The notes under the pieces: model-generated
Seen by the model: the letters and a program-made list of their open reading frames with translations, nothing else
Database searches by the model: none
What the model was told of the DNA's origin: nothing
From: Pycnococcus provasolii
Lineage: Eukaryota > Chlorophyta > Pseudoscourfieldiophyceae > Pseudoscourfieldiales
NCBI GenBank assembly: GCA_049487715.1
Contig: CP150556.1
Span: 496,001 to 560,000 of the forward strand
Direction of reading: 5' to 3'
Length of the DNA: 64,000 bases
Part shown: in pieces, positions 30,085-40,229 of the stretch
Layout of the letters: every line of letters starts with the position of its first letter
How positions within the stretch are numbered: the first letter of the stretch is position 1
Position numbers and translations under genes: made by a program

Positions 30085-32469
30085 TTACAGGTGCAGCGAT
30101 GGAATGTTCGAGAAAAATGTCAATCCCTCCTGCGTCATGCGACCGAACGCGCCAACAGTCACCAGAGCAAGCAAAATGTCAGACGACTCTAAGCCGATGT
30201 CGTTGCCAGTCAGGTCAAACGCCTCAACCTCAGGAAACGCGCCTCCATCCGCAGCCTCCGCGATAGCGCGCGCGCCGTCGTCACCGATGTCGTTAAATCC
30301 AAGATTCACTCTCCTCAGCCGGGGAAAGACCCCGGCAGACGCGGCTTCCGAAAACATACGTGCGCCATCATTGCCCATTGCATTCTTCTCGAGGTGCAGA
30401 GCGGTGAGACGCACAAACGCTAATTTCGAACTCACGAGTGCGTGTATGCCTTCGACACCGAGCTTATTCTCGTCGAGAATCAGCGTCCTGAGCTCAGCAA
30501 ACCCACCCTGTTCCGATGCCAGCACGAAAGCTCGCGCTCCGTCACATTTCATGAGATTGCCACTGAGATTGAGCTCCTTGAGTTTTGAGAGTCCACCTCT
30601 CACTGACGACTCCGCGAGCATCTTCATGCCGTCGGCGTCGAGCTCGTTGTAGGCGATATGCAGCTTTGCGAGGTTCGGGACCGCGCCATGCTCCGATGCC
30701 TCCAAGAACGCCCGCAAGCCTTCGTTGTCGATGTCATTCAGGGACACGTTGAGATCGTCCAGCAGAGGGAAACCACCACGCGCCCCTGCCTCCGCGATCA
30801 ACCGTAGGCCGTCATTTCTGATGTCGTTGCCAAGGTCGAAGTCGCAGATTTCGTTTCCGAGCATGAGCTTCGTGAGATTGGCGAAGCCACCTCGCTCCGC
30901 CGCCTGCGCGAGAGAGCGAATGCCTTCGGTGTCGATAATGTTCTCGCCCAGAAAGAGCTCCGACAGCTGGGTAAAAGCACCTCGCTCGGCCGCCATCGCC
31001 ATCGCGCGAGTGCCGTCATCGCTGACGTGGTTCACAGTGACGTTGAGTCGTTTGAGCTCCTTGAACCCACCTTTCTGTGCCGCCTCCGAGAGCACCCGCA
31101 CACCCCAGTCACCAATCATGTTGTTTTCGAGGTCAAGGTGAGCGAGCATCGGGAACGCGCCACGCTCCGCCACCTCCGCGAGCGAGCGAAAACCTTCAAA
31201 GGTGATGTCGTTGACTGTGAGATTCAGGTCCGTGAGCTGCCTCCACGACCCTCGCTCAGCCGACTCCGAAATCTTGCGCAATCCGGCATCCCCAATCTGG
31301 TTGTTGCCGAGGTCAAGCTGGGCGAGCTTGGGGAACACCTTCCCCGGAAACGACGAGAGTGCGAGCGCGCCACCGACGCCTATGCTGTTCAGGTACAGGC
31401 TAAGCGTCGTGAGGTTGCCAAAGCCGCCTCGCTCTGACGACTGCACGAGCGCGCGCACGCCCTCGTCGCCAATCCCGTTGCCGTCAAGGCTAAGGTTGGT
31501 GAGTTTAGCAAACCCGCCTTGACTTGCAGATTCCGCGAGCGCGCGTGCGCCTAGGGCGCCAATGCCGTCGTACGATCCGTCCATGGCGACGCCGTTGCCG
31601 TTCAAGTCGAGCGTGGCGAGCTGCGGGAATGCACCTCGCTGTGAAGCTCGGGCGAGCCCTTGCACGCCTCTTGAGCCGATGCTGTTGATGTCCAGGTTGA
31701 GCTGCGTCACGCCCTTGAGGGCACCTCGTTCCGCCGTCTCAGCGAGGACGCACACTCCCTCGTCGCCAATCTCATTATCGCCAAGATTTAGCAAAGTGAC
31801 GCACGGAAAAGCGCCTCTCTCGAAGGACAGCGCGAGGTCACGCACGCCAAGTGCGCCAAACGCCATATGTGAAGTGTGAAGCTCCGTGACTCGCTTGAAT
31901 GCGCCCTTCTCCGCCAACCGGCCGAGGCACAGCGCGCCTCTACCTGTGATTCTGCGCCCTTGGAAGTCAAGGTCCTTGAGCCGTTCCATGAAGGTGCGCG
32001 ACATTTCGTGTGTTTGTTTGGACACCGCGCTGAACATGATTATGTCCATGATGGCGAACATATCCAACTCGGCGCAGATCATGAGCGCGCTCTCCATGTT
32101 TGGCGGCAGGTTGTCTTCCAGCTCCTCCATCTCTGCGTCTTCGGTGGCCGTTGAAGTGGTTGCTTCGGCCGAGGAGCGTGAGCGTGAGGTTGTATGCTGG
32201 AGTTTTTCTTTGTCTCCAAGCGGTTGAAAGATCTTGACTTCGCTCGGCGGTACAAAGGGGGGCAGCGTAGTCTTTGTTTCCTCTGCGAGTTTTCCCTTCT
32301 GAGCTTGCCTCGCTTTTTCCGCGAGTTGCGCTTCGAGGAGTTCGCGGCCGAATATGAACGTGCCAGGCGGCGGCGGCACGTACGGCAAGGCGCCGAGCGG
32401 ATATATGCTCCCCGGCGTGTGTGTGCTGCGTGTGTTTGTTGCGTGTGCGGCGAAGGAGACGTGCGCCAT
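30085..32469 (-). CDS. RNI-type leucine-rich-repeat protein
   Basis: 794 aa from ATG 32469. Residues 1-130 are a Pro/Ser/Glu-rich region; about 100-140 resembles a short helical cap (M-E-S-A-L-M-I-C-A-E-L-D). From about residue 155 onward there are roughly eighteen leucine-rich repeats alternating around 28-36 residues with the pattern L-x-x-L-x-L-x-x-N-x-I-G-D-E-G-V-R-A-L-A-E-x-x-E-R-G-G-F. This is the ribonuclease-inhibitor type (as in NLRC3 or RanGAP-like proteins), forming a horseshoe for protein binding. There is no NB-ARC, F-box or kinase domain. Repeats are very regular, indicating internal duplication. The function is unknown. A telomere-like motif lies about 105 bp upstream. Confidence 0.8.
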   Translation of the reverse strand: MAHVSFAAHATNTRSTHTPGSIYPLGALPYVPPPPGTFIFGRELLEAQLAEKARQAQKGKLAEETKTTLPPFVPPSEVKIFQPLGDKEKLQHTTSRSRSSAEATTSTATEDAEMEELEDNLPPNMESALMICAELDMFAIMDIIMFSAVSKQTHEMSRTFMERLKDLDFQGRRITGRGALCLGRLAEKGAFKRVTELHTSHMAFGALGVRDLALSFERGAFPCVTLLNLGDNEIGDEGVCVLAETAERGALKGVTQLNLDINSIGSRGVQGLARASQRGAFPQLATLDLNGNGVAMDGSYDGIGALGARALAESASQGGFAKLTNLSLDGNGIGDEGVRALVQSSERGGFGNLTTLSLYLNSIGVGGALALSSFPGKVFPKLAQLDLGNNQIGDAGLRKISESAERGSWRQLTDLNLTVNDITFEGFRSLAEVAERGAFPMLAHLDLENNMIGDWGVRVLSEAAQKGGFKELKRLNVTVNHVSDDGTRAMAMAAERGAFTQLSELFLGENIIDTEGIRSLAQAAERGGFANLTKLMLGNEICDFDLGNDIRNDGLRLIAEAGARGGFPLLDDLNVSLNDIDNEGLRAFLEASEHGAVPNLAKLHIAYNELDADGMKMLAESSVRGGLSKLKELNLSGNLMKCDGARAFVLASEQGGFAELRTLILDENKLGVEGIHALVSSKLAFVRLTALHLEKNAMGNDGARMFSEAASAGVFPRLRRVNLGFNDIGDDGARAIAEAADGGAFPEVEAFDLTGNDIGLESSDILLALVTVGAFGRMTQEGLTFFSNIPSLHL

Positions 32470-33297
32470 ACTATTTATTGACTAAATAAGTTTAGCTTGA
32501 TGAGTCGGCGCGCAACCCACACCCATACATACTTCTTATGCTTATGGGTGCCTTCTCGAAACAACACCCTATTACCCTAACCCTGCAGAAAGCCAGAAAC
32601 TGCTGAACTGGACTGGACTCCAGGCTAATAAATACCATCCTAGACCTTTACCTGGTAGGAACTACAGGAAAAAAAAAACTGTGATAAAAATATTGGATTT
32701 TGGGACGACCACAGTACAGTATGTACATAAACTCACATCATAAATTTACCGTAAGTACTGTACTGTACCACGCGTCTGATGAGCGCTAAAGCTGCGTGCT
32801 CTCGCCTTACCCTCGTATAAGTTGCGTTAGGTTGTTTGCTTGGTGCCTTCATCGTGTTTTCCGCATGGTTTCCGCACGAATTTCACGAAATTTCTCGATG
32901 TTCTCTCAAGAAGAGAGGTACGTCCACGGTACCCTACCAGGTAGGGTACCCCGCCATTGACTTTGTGAGTCTCTCGTCCCAATCCATCCATCGGCACTCT
33001 GTGACGTCACGATCGAGACAGGCACTCGTGACATCACAGAATATATAGGTATAGTAGGTACCTTTCCGATCGACTGTGGCAGGCCATGCACACGGTGTAA
33101 CGGAATCCCCTCAAAAAACACCCACAGAAACCACGGAAAAAGGGAAAAGTAGACCAAGATACCGACTACCGAAGACTACCGAGTACCGACCAATGGCAGA
33201 ATGGGGCCCAGGAGGACCGTTCGGTACAAGCTCGGAACTGGTCCCCAACCAACCCTGCTGGCAACTGGCAAGCTCGAGAGGGCACAAAAGAGTGGGC

Positions 33298-33350
<53 letters not shown>

Positions 33351-33615
33351 GTACCATGCCAGTACTGGCGAGTCATGCAGATGAAACTATTCACCGACGT
33401 TCCCCAGCAGACGTACTGTCGTACTGGACTGACCCTTTCCCCCCACCTGACAGCCTGAGGGGGTGCGCCCAGTTCCGTTTTGGCAACCCTCGCCGGTTTG
33501 GTCAACTCTCCCCCCCCCAGCCCCCCCCCCCCTGTTTCTTGCCAATTAATTCTTGCTCCGGGGTTGCCGGCCGGGGGGCAACAACCTCACCTTGCAGTGG
33601 CATTTTGTTTTCATC
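32470..33615. other. Divergent intergenic region between LRR and coiled-coil genes
   Basis: No gene supported. Telomere-like ACCCTAACCCT at 32574-32584; TACAGTA/TACTGTA at 32715, 32756 and 32761; a (AAC)n microsatellite at 33298-33350; C-runs at 33511-33530. Confidence 0.5.
33298..33350 (+). repeat. (AAC)n microsatellite, about 17 units
   Basis: Perfect AAC/CAA triplet run of 53 bp in non-coding sequence. Confidence 0.9.
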
Positions 33616-35420
33616 ATGTCCATGTCCGCGACCACGCCTCCTCCTCCTCCTGGTGGTGCCTCCTCCTCAGGTGGTGGTGCCTCCTCCTCAGGTGGTGTTG
33701 GTTCAGGGGAACGTTCATCTCTCACCTCCATGATGGCGCTCTCCGCATCCCAAGCAATCCACTTAAGCCCGTCACGGGGTATGGCACAGGGTGGTGGTGG
33801 TGGTCTGGTGGTGGTCATGTTGGTTCAGGGGAACGTTCATCTCTGGAACCTTTGACGGAAGAAGACGTCTCAAGTCTGGAACAACAACAAGGGCTTGGTC
33901 TTGGTCAAAGTGATGTCGATTTTGTCGAGGGTGATGATGTCGAAGTCATCATGGCAGGACCACGTGGGCCGCTCTGGCCACCTACGCCGCCGGAAGGACA
34001 CGACACGAAGAGACCAGGCAAGTGGCGAGCGAGGGCGGAGGTGCAAACGGACGAAGAGGAACTCCTGCCACTCGGACAGTACCAGTCGGCACTCGAGGAT
34101 GCGCACGTCGCACTCAAGGTGGTCAAGAGCGAAATCAAAGAGCTGAAGACGCGCGACAAGTTCGCGCTGGAAAGAGCACAACGCGAATTCGAGGAGAAAC
34201 TTGTCGACGAAGAAAGACAGCGCGTGCAGGCGCTGCGCGACGAACTCGACGCGCGCGCCAAGCAGCTTGCCGCGGCGAACAGAAGCGAGCTGCGCAACAT
34301 GGAGGCTGTCGTCGAGCGCCGGCTGCGCGACGCATCCGCGGAGGAGAGGCAGCGCCTTCTCTCCGAAGCGAGGGAGAGCCGCAGGTCGCTGGAGAAGGCT
34401 CTTGTGCAGACGCGCACGCAGCTCAGAAGTGCCGAGGAGGAAAAGGAACAGTTTGAGGAGGAGGTGGACCGCCTCAAGGCTACGAATGCCGCGCTGATTG
34501 AGCTTGCTGACGGCGAGGAGTGGCGCGCCAAGGCGCTGGAATTACAGGCACAGCTTGACGAGCGAAATGACGAGCTTGCGGAAGCAAGAGCACAGTGCGA
34601 CGCGCTTAAAGCCACGCTCGAACGCGAACGTGTCAATGCAGAGAAGGCACAAACGATGACAGATGCCATGCGCGTAGAGCTCGACGGCGTGCAGTCGCAA
34701 ACAGATGCGGCGGCGGACTTGTTCGCAACACAACTGCGTGCCGAGCAGGATAAGGTTGCAGAACTGCGAGAGAAGATGCGAGAGAATGCCCGCGATGCGG
34801 ATGATCGCCTGCGTGTCGCGCGTGGTGACCTCGCGCGCGAGTCTGAGCTGAGCGAGCGTCGGCGCGATAAGCATTTGCGCGTGATTGACATGCTCACGAA
34901 ACGCGTGCAAAATCTCACGGGAGAGCGCGAGCGCCTGCGCACGCAGGTGCAGCGGTACCAAAACATCGTGATGACTGAGCACGCGAATGCGTCGTCGTCG
35001 ACGGTGGAGGAGTGGGACATGGATGCAATGGCGGCGCAGGCGCGCTCGCTGCCCGACGACGAGGTTGTTCCCACGCAGGTTGCGTTCGGCGTTCCAAGTC
35101 CCATTCACGTTCGAAATTGCGTTGAAGGGATGGAGACTGCACGGCGGAAGATGGATGCGGTGCAAAGGCGCGCGACGCTCGCGGCGTACCGCGCGGCGTC
35201 GGGCTCTTCCGAACAACGCTCAAGGAAGGTGGAGACGCTTCCGTTTTTGACACGCGTTCGCATGCACCAGAAGCAGCAAGCGAAGAGCGGTTTCTACACA
35301 GAGCGAGGTACGTCGTCCACCTCCGCCGCCCGTCGGCATGCCTCATCTATGGGCGAAATGCACGTGGAGTGGCGCATGACGTCTTCCGAGGAGGATCATG
35401 AGCACACTGCCATCTTGTAA
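33616..35420 (+). CDS. Coiled-coil protein, two exons
   Basis: Joining 33616-33691 to 33829-35420 gives 555 aa. Exon 1 starts MSMSATTPPPPPGGASSS; the unspliced frame runs into a stop at about 33855, while the downstream coding frame has no credible start. After an acidic/Gln-rich stretch and M-A-G-P-R-G-P-L-W-P-P, residues about 105-430 form a long coiled coil rich in E/R/A. A basic C-terminal tail follows (R-V-R-M-H-Q-K-Q-Q-A-K-S-G-F-Y). I do not recognise the family. Given the neighbours, a cytoskeletal or centriolar role is possible but not shown. The stop codon sits in TGTAA (35416-35420). Confidence 0.65.
33692..33828 (+). other. Intron in the 33.6 kb coiled-coil gene (137 nt), flanked by a duplicated exon segment
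   Basis: Donor TCAG|GTGGTG and acceptor GGTTCAG|GGG; removal fixes the frame (137 = 2 mod 3). A 27-bp sequence at 33696-33722 (just inside the donor) recurs exactly at 33818-33844 (across the acceptor). A second frame-compatible acceptor is at 33891, after CAACAACAAG. Confidence 0.5.
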
Positions 35421-35632
35421 GGTACCCTACTTATCACCTCACCACCCTTATCTTACTGTACCCACCTGCAGAGGGAATGAGCCAGCTTTGAGTTACACAC
35501 GTACGTGGTCCAGTAACTCCAGCTTGGAGACGACGACAAAAACAGCCATCACAACATATGTACATGTTCCCTTCCACGAATCGCCTTCTCCTTCACCACC
35601 ATCACCGAACAGAGCACCAAACGTCGAGTCAA

Positions 35633-35992
35633 TCAGTGGCTGTGCTTCCATTCGTGTAGTTTTTCGATAGTTTTTTCGTCGAGGTGCTTTGCGCTATCTC
35701 CCAGGATTGCGAGCAGTGTTTTCGTGTCATGATTTTTCTCTTCGTGTTGTTGGGTTTTTTGTTTCTTTGCGAGGAGTTGCTTCAGCTGATGTTTCTCTTC
35801 TTCACGCATGTACGCGTTCTCCGCGGCGCGTTCCATGGGGTCGCCTTTGATGGTCGAAAAGAGGCGCACCCCATGGACATGGCTTCCCCGGACCACACTT
35901 GTGCTCAGAAATGGCGATCCCAAAGGCACCACTGACATGGAAGAAGTGGGAAGCCTAAATAAAGAGCGACACACCCTATGAAAAGACGACAT
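35633..35992 (-). CDS. Mitochondrial ATP synthase inhibitor IF1-like protein
   Basis: 119 aa from ATG 35992 (MSSFHRVCRSLFRLPTSS). Residues 1-47 form a basic, Ser/Arg-rich mitochondrial presequence ending in R-L-F-S-T. The mature part contains the IF1 inhibitory core: E-R-A-A-E-N-A-Y-M-R-x-E-E-K-x-Q-L-K-Q-L, then a charged coiled coil. IF1 blocks reverse ATP hydrolysis by the F1 sector when the membrane potential collapses. The C-terminal half is shorter and more divergent than in animals, as in plant proteins. The start further upstream (36037) would add an atypical N-terminus. A telomere-like motif lies 200 bp upstream. Confidence 0.72.
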   Translation of the reverse strand: MSSFHRVCRSLFRLPTSSMSVVPLGSPFLSTSVVRGSHVHGVRLFSTIKGDPMERAAENAYMREEEKHQLKQLLAKKQKTQQHEEKNHDTKTLLAILGDSAKHLDEKTIEKLHEWKHSH

Positions 35993-36481
35993 ACTACTAT
36001 TCAAGTAAAGGTGCTGCTGAAATGGAAATGAAAACACGTGGTACCACCTCCACCTGGACCAGGGGGAACATGCGTGACAAAAAAAAAAAAAAAAAAACTG
36101 AAAAAGCCTGCTTTGCAGAATTCGGGACCCGAGAGATGCCCGAAGCCGAAGCCAAGGGGAGGAAGGAACCGGGAAGGGCCCCGAGGAAAAATAACCCTAA
36201 CCCTAACACCCTTAACACCTGTCCCTACCAGGTGCCAGGTGGTAGGTCCCTATCGTCTATCGTAGCCTCCCTACTACACCACGTCAGCACTAGTCAGTCG
36301 GTCAGGCTTAGTACTTACAGGAGTTGTTCTACATGTATACAGCATATATGTATGTATGAGTTACAGTACACGTCGCAAGTAACTCGCAACAACTCTTTAA
36401 CTTTTTCACTTTTTCTGTCTCCACCATGATGAACAAAATCTCGTGAACAACTGGTGTCTGAACGAGTCATGAATCATGGGA
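35993..36481. other. Intergenic region, IF1 promoter side
   Basis: Contains an A17-type homopolymer (36080-36098), a telomere-like tract (36192-36207), TACAGTA at 36362-36368 and TTACA at 36361-36365 (possible poly(A) signal for the pyrophosphatase gene, 117 nt past its stop). Confidence 0.45.
36192..36207 (-). repeat. Telomere-like repeat (two CCCTAA units)
   Basis: TAACCCTAACCCTAAC, 200 bp upstream of the IF1 start. Confidence 0.7.
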
Positions 36482-38065
36482 CTACCACTTTTGGTCGTAC
36501 AGCGCGCTCTCCGCGACGCGCACGTCGCGCTCGAGCTGCTGACCATCCAAACTCACACGAACCTCAGCCTGGCGATTCGAAAGAACGCGGTCGAGCAGCG
36601 CGCCGGACGTACCTTGCTTGTAAGATGGATCCGTGACGCGCGTGCGGTGGCACGTGAAATTGGACGCGAGCGCCTGAGATAGTGCGGGCACAAACTGAGC
36701 CTTGCGCGACACAAGGCTGCCGACATCGCAAAGCGTCTGGTTCAACGCGATCGTCGTGCCAGGAGCCTTGCCCATGCCCTCCTTCGCGACGTGGAACTCG
36801 CACCCAGGAAACGCCTTGGAGGCAAGCGCGTACTCGCGACCACCACACACGAGGAGCACGGAGCACTGCTTGACGACGTCGACGACAAACAGAAACGCAA
36901 AGTCCAGCTGAGCAGTCACGTCGTTCTCCTTCCCCCTGCGATCGCCCTTCTCCTTCTTCAAGATGCGAAGCTCGAGAAGCAGTTTGTCGGCAATCGCCAA
37001 AACAGGCGCGGTGTCCGTCACCTCGAGCACTGCTATGCCCATCTTCCACCCCTCGACGGTGAAGTCCTTCTGGTCGCCACGCGCCATCGCGTACGGACCT
37101 AGATTGCAAATCCACCGCGTCTTGTTCTTGAACATCTGCTTCGCCACCGTGTCAGGACTCTCAATCTCGCCCAGCTTCGCAAGCATCGCGACGGCGAATC
37201 TATCTGCATCGGTCGTCGTCACGCTGCGCAGCGCGAGCGTGTCGCTGAGAATCGCGCACATCAGGAGGCGGGCGATGCTTTTGCTGATGGGTGAGCTGAG
37301 GCGAATGTACAGGTGCGTGATGATCGTGGACATGCTCCCCCAAGGTCGAATGTCTATCAGCAGAGGCTTCGACGACGCGAAGCCCTCGGAAAGCGCGTGG
37401 TGGTCTATGCACCCGATGATCCGTCCCATATCGCTAGCGAGCGACGGCACCATCTGCTTGGGCTCGTTGTGATCGACGAGGCAGACGTTTCGCTTCTCGC
37501 CATTCTCGTCGGGCAAACCCGCGCCCGCCGTATCGTCGAACAGTGGGGGCACTTCGACGTTCGCCACCTCGTTGAGCACGTACGTGATCTCGCCGTTGAG
37601 GTTATCCTCGCTTCGACACGCGAGTCCGTCGAACAGGTTCGCCGCGCCAATGGCGCCCGCGACGCTGTCCAGGTCGGTCTTGACGTGTCCGACGAAGCAC
37701 ACTCCCTTGAGTCGTTTGTACGCGAACGTTTCCTCGATGAACGCGCCCTCGGTCGGGTCCGCCGTCCGCTCGACGATCTTCTGCGCGATTCTCTCGACGG
37801 CGATGCGGTAATCGTCCATCGCCTTCATGGCGTCTGAGGGCATCGTCTGCGAGATGGCGGTGGCTGTTTCCAGGAGGTTGGTGAATGATCCCCACGACTT
37901 GGCGCTGAGCGGGCGTGTGCTTGAAAGCGGCCAGCCTTCGATCCCCGCACCCCCGGTGGCTGACGACGCCGCCGCTGCTGCCGCTAATGACGCATCCGCT
38001 AATGACGCATCCGCTAATGACGCCGACGCATACGCATCCGCATTGTTGTCCGGAGGATCCGCCAT
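36482..38065 (-). CDS. Family II (Mn-dependent) inorganic pyrophosphatase, DHH-DHHA2
   Basis: 527 aa from ATG 38065 (MADPPDNNADAY). N-terminal Ala-rich repeats (15-bp unit) precede the enzyme. DHH domain: G-H-V-K-T-D-L-D-S near residue 122, V-D-H-N-E, and I-D-H-H near 218, all metal-binding motifs of family II. The DHHA2 domain carries S-R-K-A-Q-F-V-P near 452, equivalent to the S-R-K-K-Q phosphate-binding motif. It hydrolyses pyrophosphate to phosphate. The protein is about 200 aa longer than bacterial PpaC (about 310), with insertions. Family II enzymes are mainly prokaryotic and rare in eukaryotes, so the origin is of interest. No clear targeting peptide; cytosolic location is likely. Confidence 0.85.
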   Translation of the reverse strand: MADPPDNNADAYASASLADASLADASLAAAAAASSATGGAGIEGWPLSSTRPLSAKSWGSFTNLLETATAISQTMPSDAMKAMDDYRIAVERIAQKIVERTADPTEGAFIEETFAYKRLKGVCFVGHVKTDLDSVAGAIGAANLFDGLACRSEDNLNGEITYVLNEVANVEVPPLFDDTAGAGLPDENGEKRNVCLVDHNEPKQMVPSLASDMGRIIGCIDHHALSEGFASSKPLLIDIRPWGSMSTIITHLYIRLSSPISKSIARLLMCAILSDTLALRSVTTTDADRFAVAMLAKLGEIESPDTVAKQMFKNKTRWICNLGPYAMARGDQKDFTVEGWKMGIAVLEVTDTAPVLAIADKLLLELRILKKEKGDRRGKENDVTAQLDFAFLFVVDVVKQCSVLLVCGGREYALASKAFPGCEFHVAKEGMGKAPGTTIALNQTLCDVGSLVSRKAQFVPALSQALASNFTCHRTRVTDPSYKQGTSGALLDRVLSNRQAEVRVSLDGQQLERDVRVAESALYDQKW

Positions 38066-39120
38066 GAGAGCGGAAAAAAAAAGAAGCGACAGAGATCCGG
38101 GAAAAAAGTCCTGAGAGCAGAAAATCAGAAGATGGACAAATCCCCGGCCCCTCCGGCATCCGGGATCCCGGTCTGACACATAGTGGGTGATCCCGACCAA
38201 AAAGGAGCTTCGTCAAGGTCATGCTCAGGGTCAATGTCCGTGATGCCATGAAAAACCATCACACTTGCATGGATGATAAAGTTTACAGTAAAGATAAGAA
38301 CTACCCCTTAATATCGCGTATGGACCACTTTCGTACAATTTTTTGGCCTCCGCTCTGGGCGGGTGGAGTGGGTTGGGGTTTTCGTCAACCTTTTGCAGCA
38401 GCACGTTCCTTAGGTGTTGGCGGACATACGAAAACGCGTCAGGTGTCAGGGAACTCGCAGCAAGGATACCAGCCACTCCTCACCTCAAGGATGCCTCTGT
38501 TGTCTGTGAGATCGAGCACGGGCCCCACGGAGTGACGAGGAGCCTCGAGGGGTTCAGACGAGGGACCGACGAAGATAAGTTACTCACTCATAGTGGTACA
38601 TAGCTGTACATACATAACCATGAGGTGGGCCCAGTGATGAGGTTCTACCAACTATTTATTTATTTATGATGAGGTTCTACTGTATGATCTATGAGCGTTG
38701 GCGAACGAGTCCCGAACGAGGAATTGATATTGATTGGCACAAATGCACAAAAGATGGATTTCAGTAGAACGTTTTATGTATTTTTTTCCAAGCAGTTCCC
38801 CCCTCCCCTGGCAACCCCATTAATGTTGCAACGTGGCCCTTAAATTCTTTAAAAAAAACTCAAAAAAAACCTCACCACCACTTGACACTTGCGAATCATT
38901 CCATTCATCTCGCAATAGAGCAGGGAGGGAGTTGTGGCCATTCCGAATAAGGTTTCCGGATATTCCAACTCGACTTCGGTACCTTAAGGTGTGTCTCGGT
39001 GGTGTGTCCTTCTTAAGGTGGTACTGTATCCTTCTTACTCTCGAGAAGTTCTTGCCTTACAGTACTGTACGTATTTTATATATTTTAGTTTGAGGTACAT
39101 ACTGCTTTAGTTTCATCATA
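38066..39120. other. Intergenic region between pyrophosphatase and RING gene
   Basis: It contains the doubtful minus-strand frame described separately (38231-38476). TACTGTA/TACAGTA occur at 38678, 39022, 39058 and 39063, the last 50 bp before the RING start. The rest is A/T-rich, with nothing else recognised. Confidence 0.45.
38231..38476 (-). CDS. Doubtful open frame, possibly one exon of an unrecognised gene
   Basis: A minus-strand frame of about 80 codons has a protein-like stretch, S-S-L-T-P-D-A-F-S-Y-V-R-Q-H-L, followed by Q-K-V-D-E-N-P-N-P and E-A-K-K-L-Y. It has no ATG. Just upstream, another frame reads G-P-V-L-D-L-T-D-N-R-G-I-L-E and ends in a good donor (GAG|GTGAGG). A small spliced gene is possible but I could not build a consistent model. 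No family recognised. Confidence 0.2.
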   Translation of the reverse strand: MAGILAASSLTPDAFSYVRQHLRNVLLQKVDENPNPLHPPRAEAKKLYESGPYAILRGSSYLYCKLYHPCKCDGFSWHHGH

Positions 39121-40229
39121 ATGGGAAACGGCGTTTCGGTCATCACCGTCTCGACGGACGTCAATTTGGACGAGTCGGGAACGCCGACGCGCTCAGCGAC
39201 GCGTGCCGAGGCGTTCGGCATGATGACGAGTCGAGATAACGGACGGGAAGTGTCGCACGCGTACGTCGTCGAATTCCCTGAGCGAGCTCGACGGGCGCTC
39301 GTGAACCGCTTGGAACCGCCACATTCCTCCTCCGCGGCGCAGGGAGGAGGGGCTCTCACAGTGGCGAACAACAACAACAATACACCAACAACGTGCGAAC
39401 AACCGCGGAGTCTGGTCAGCTCGCGCGCGTCAGAGATACGCCGCAAAGTGGAGTGATGCGCGTGCAGACCATACCCATGGGACAGACATTCCCGTCGGCG
39501 CTTCCCATGCCGGCACTCGCGAGAAGTCTCGCGCAGAGCGAACTCGGAAGCAACGCCCTCGTCACGAACGGGGGAACGGAGCCACTCGAAGAACGCAACC
39601 CAGACGGAACGACGACGCGCGGGTATAGGCACACGCAGCACATCGTGTGCTTCACGCCACCTGGCGCGCCGGTGACGGGAACGCTGCTGAGCGGCTCGGC
39701 CGAGGGGGGTGACGGGCAGGGACAGCTCGTTCGGTCCACCAACCCGCCGCAGGAACGACTTCTCAGCATCGCGGAAGCGCTCTTCAACGCGCTCGAGGAG
39801 ATGGACGACGTGCTGAACAGCGCCGCCGTCGCCTCCGCCGCACGAAAAGCGATTCGGCCGGCACCGGCGTGGCAGGTGCGAGCCATGCCACGCCGCATAT
39901 GGACGAAAGCTTGCGGCCATGGGGCGTTCGGGAGTCAGGAGTGCTACATCTGCCTATCTGAGTACGAAACGGGCGACTCAATTCGCAAGCTGCCTTGCGG
40001 TCACGAGTTCCACTGCGGATGTGTTGACAAGTGGCTGACAGAAATGCACCGCGTCTGCCCACTCTGCCGCCGAGACGTGTGCGCTGAGAGCACGTCGTCT
40101 TTGACGTCACCACCACGGAGTATTGCTGCAGCCTCGCCCGTGCGAGCGCCGTTAACGCCCACGCGGGGAAGCGAGCAACCATCTGCAGCGCCTACTTCGC
40201 CGAGCCTGGTGCGCCGTCGATTCTTGTAG
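39121..40229 (+). CDS. RING-H2 E3 ubiquitin ligase with myristoylation-type N-terminus, two exons
   Basis: Preferred model: 39121-39360 joined to 39420-40229, 349 aa. The start [10 protein letters not shown] has Gly2 and Ser6, fitting N-myristoylation and membrane attachment. The middle is disordered with one helix (about residues 195-225). The RING-H2 finger (about 275-320) has C-Y-I-C, then C-G-H-E-F-H-C-x2-C-V-D-K-W-L, then C-P-L-C-R, all eight ligands present. A Ser/Pro tail follows. Such proteins transfer ubiquitin from an E2; the target is unknown. The exon 1 frame ends at a TGA (39456) if unspliced, so a splice or frameshift is required. The exact splice sites are tentative. Confidence 0.68.
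39361..39419 (+). other. Probable intron in the RING-H2 gene (59 nt)
   Basis: Donor CTCACA|GTGGCG, acceptor TGGTCAG|CTC. It is phase 0 on both sides and restores the frame. The intron is rich in CAA/ACA triplets. An alternative of 50 nt (acceptor at 39410) also keeps frame, and 39415-39467 (53 nt) is a third option. Confidence 0.4.

Noticed and set aside
33905-35104. 400-codon Ser/Arg/Cys-rich minus-strand frame opposite the 33.6 kb coiled-coil gene
   Set aside because: Low-complexity shadow; the plus-strand frame has heptad structure and natural ends.
39393-39470. Start of the RING gene at a GTG near 39393 or an ATG near 39456
   Set aside because: The upstream MGNGVS frame has a good ATG and coding character and can be spliced in phase.
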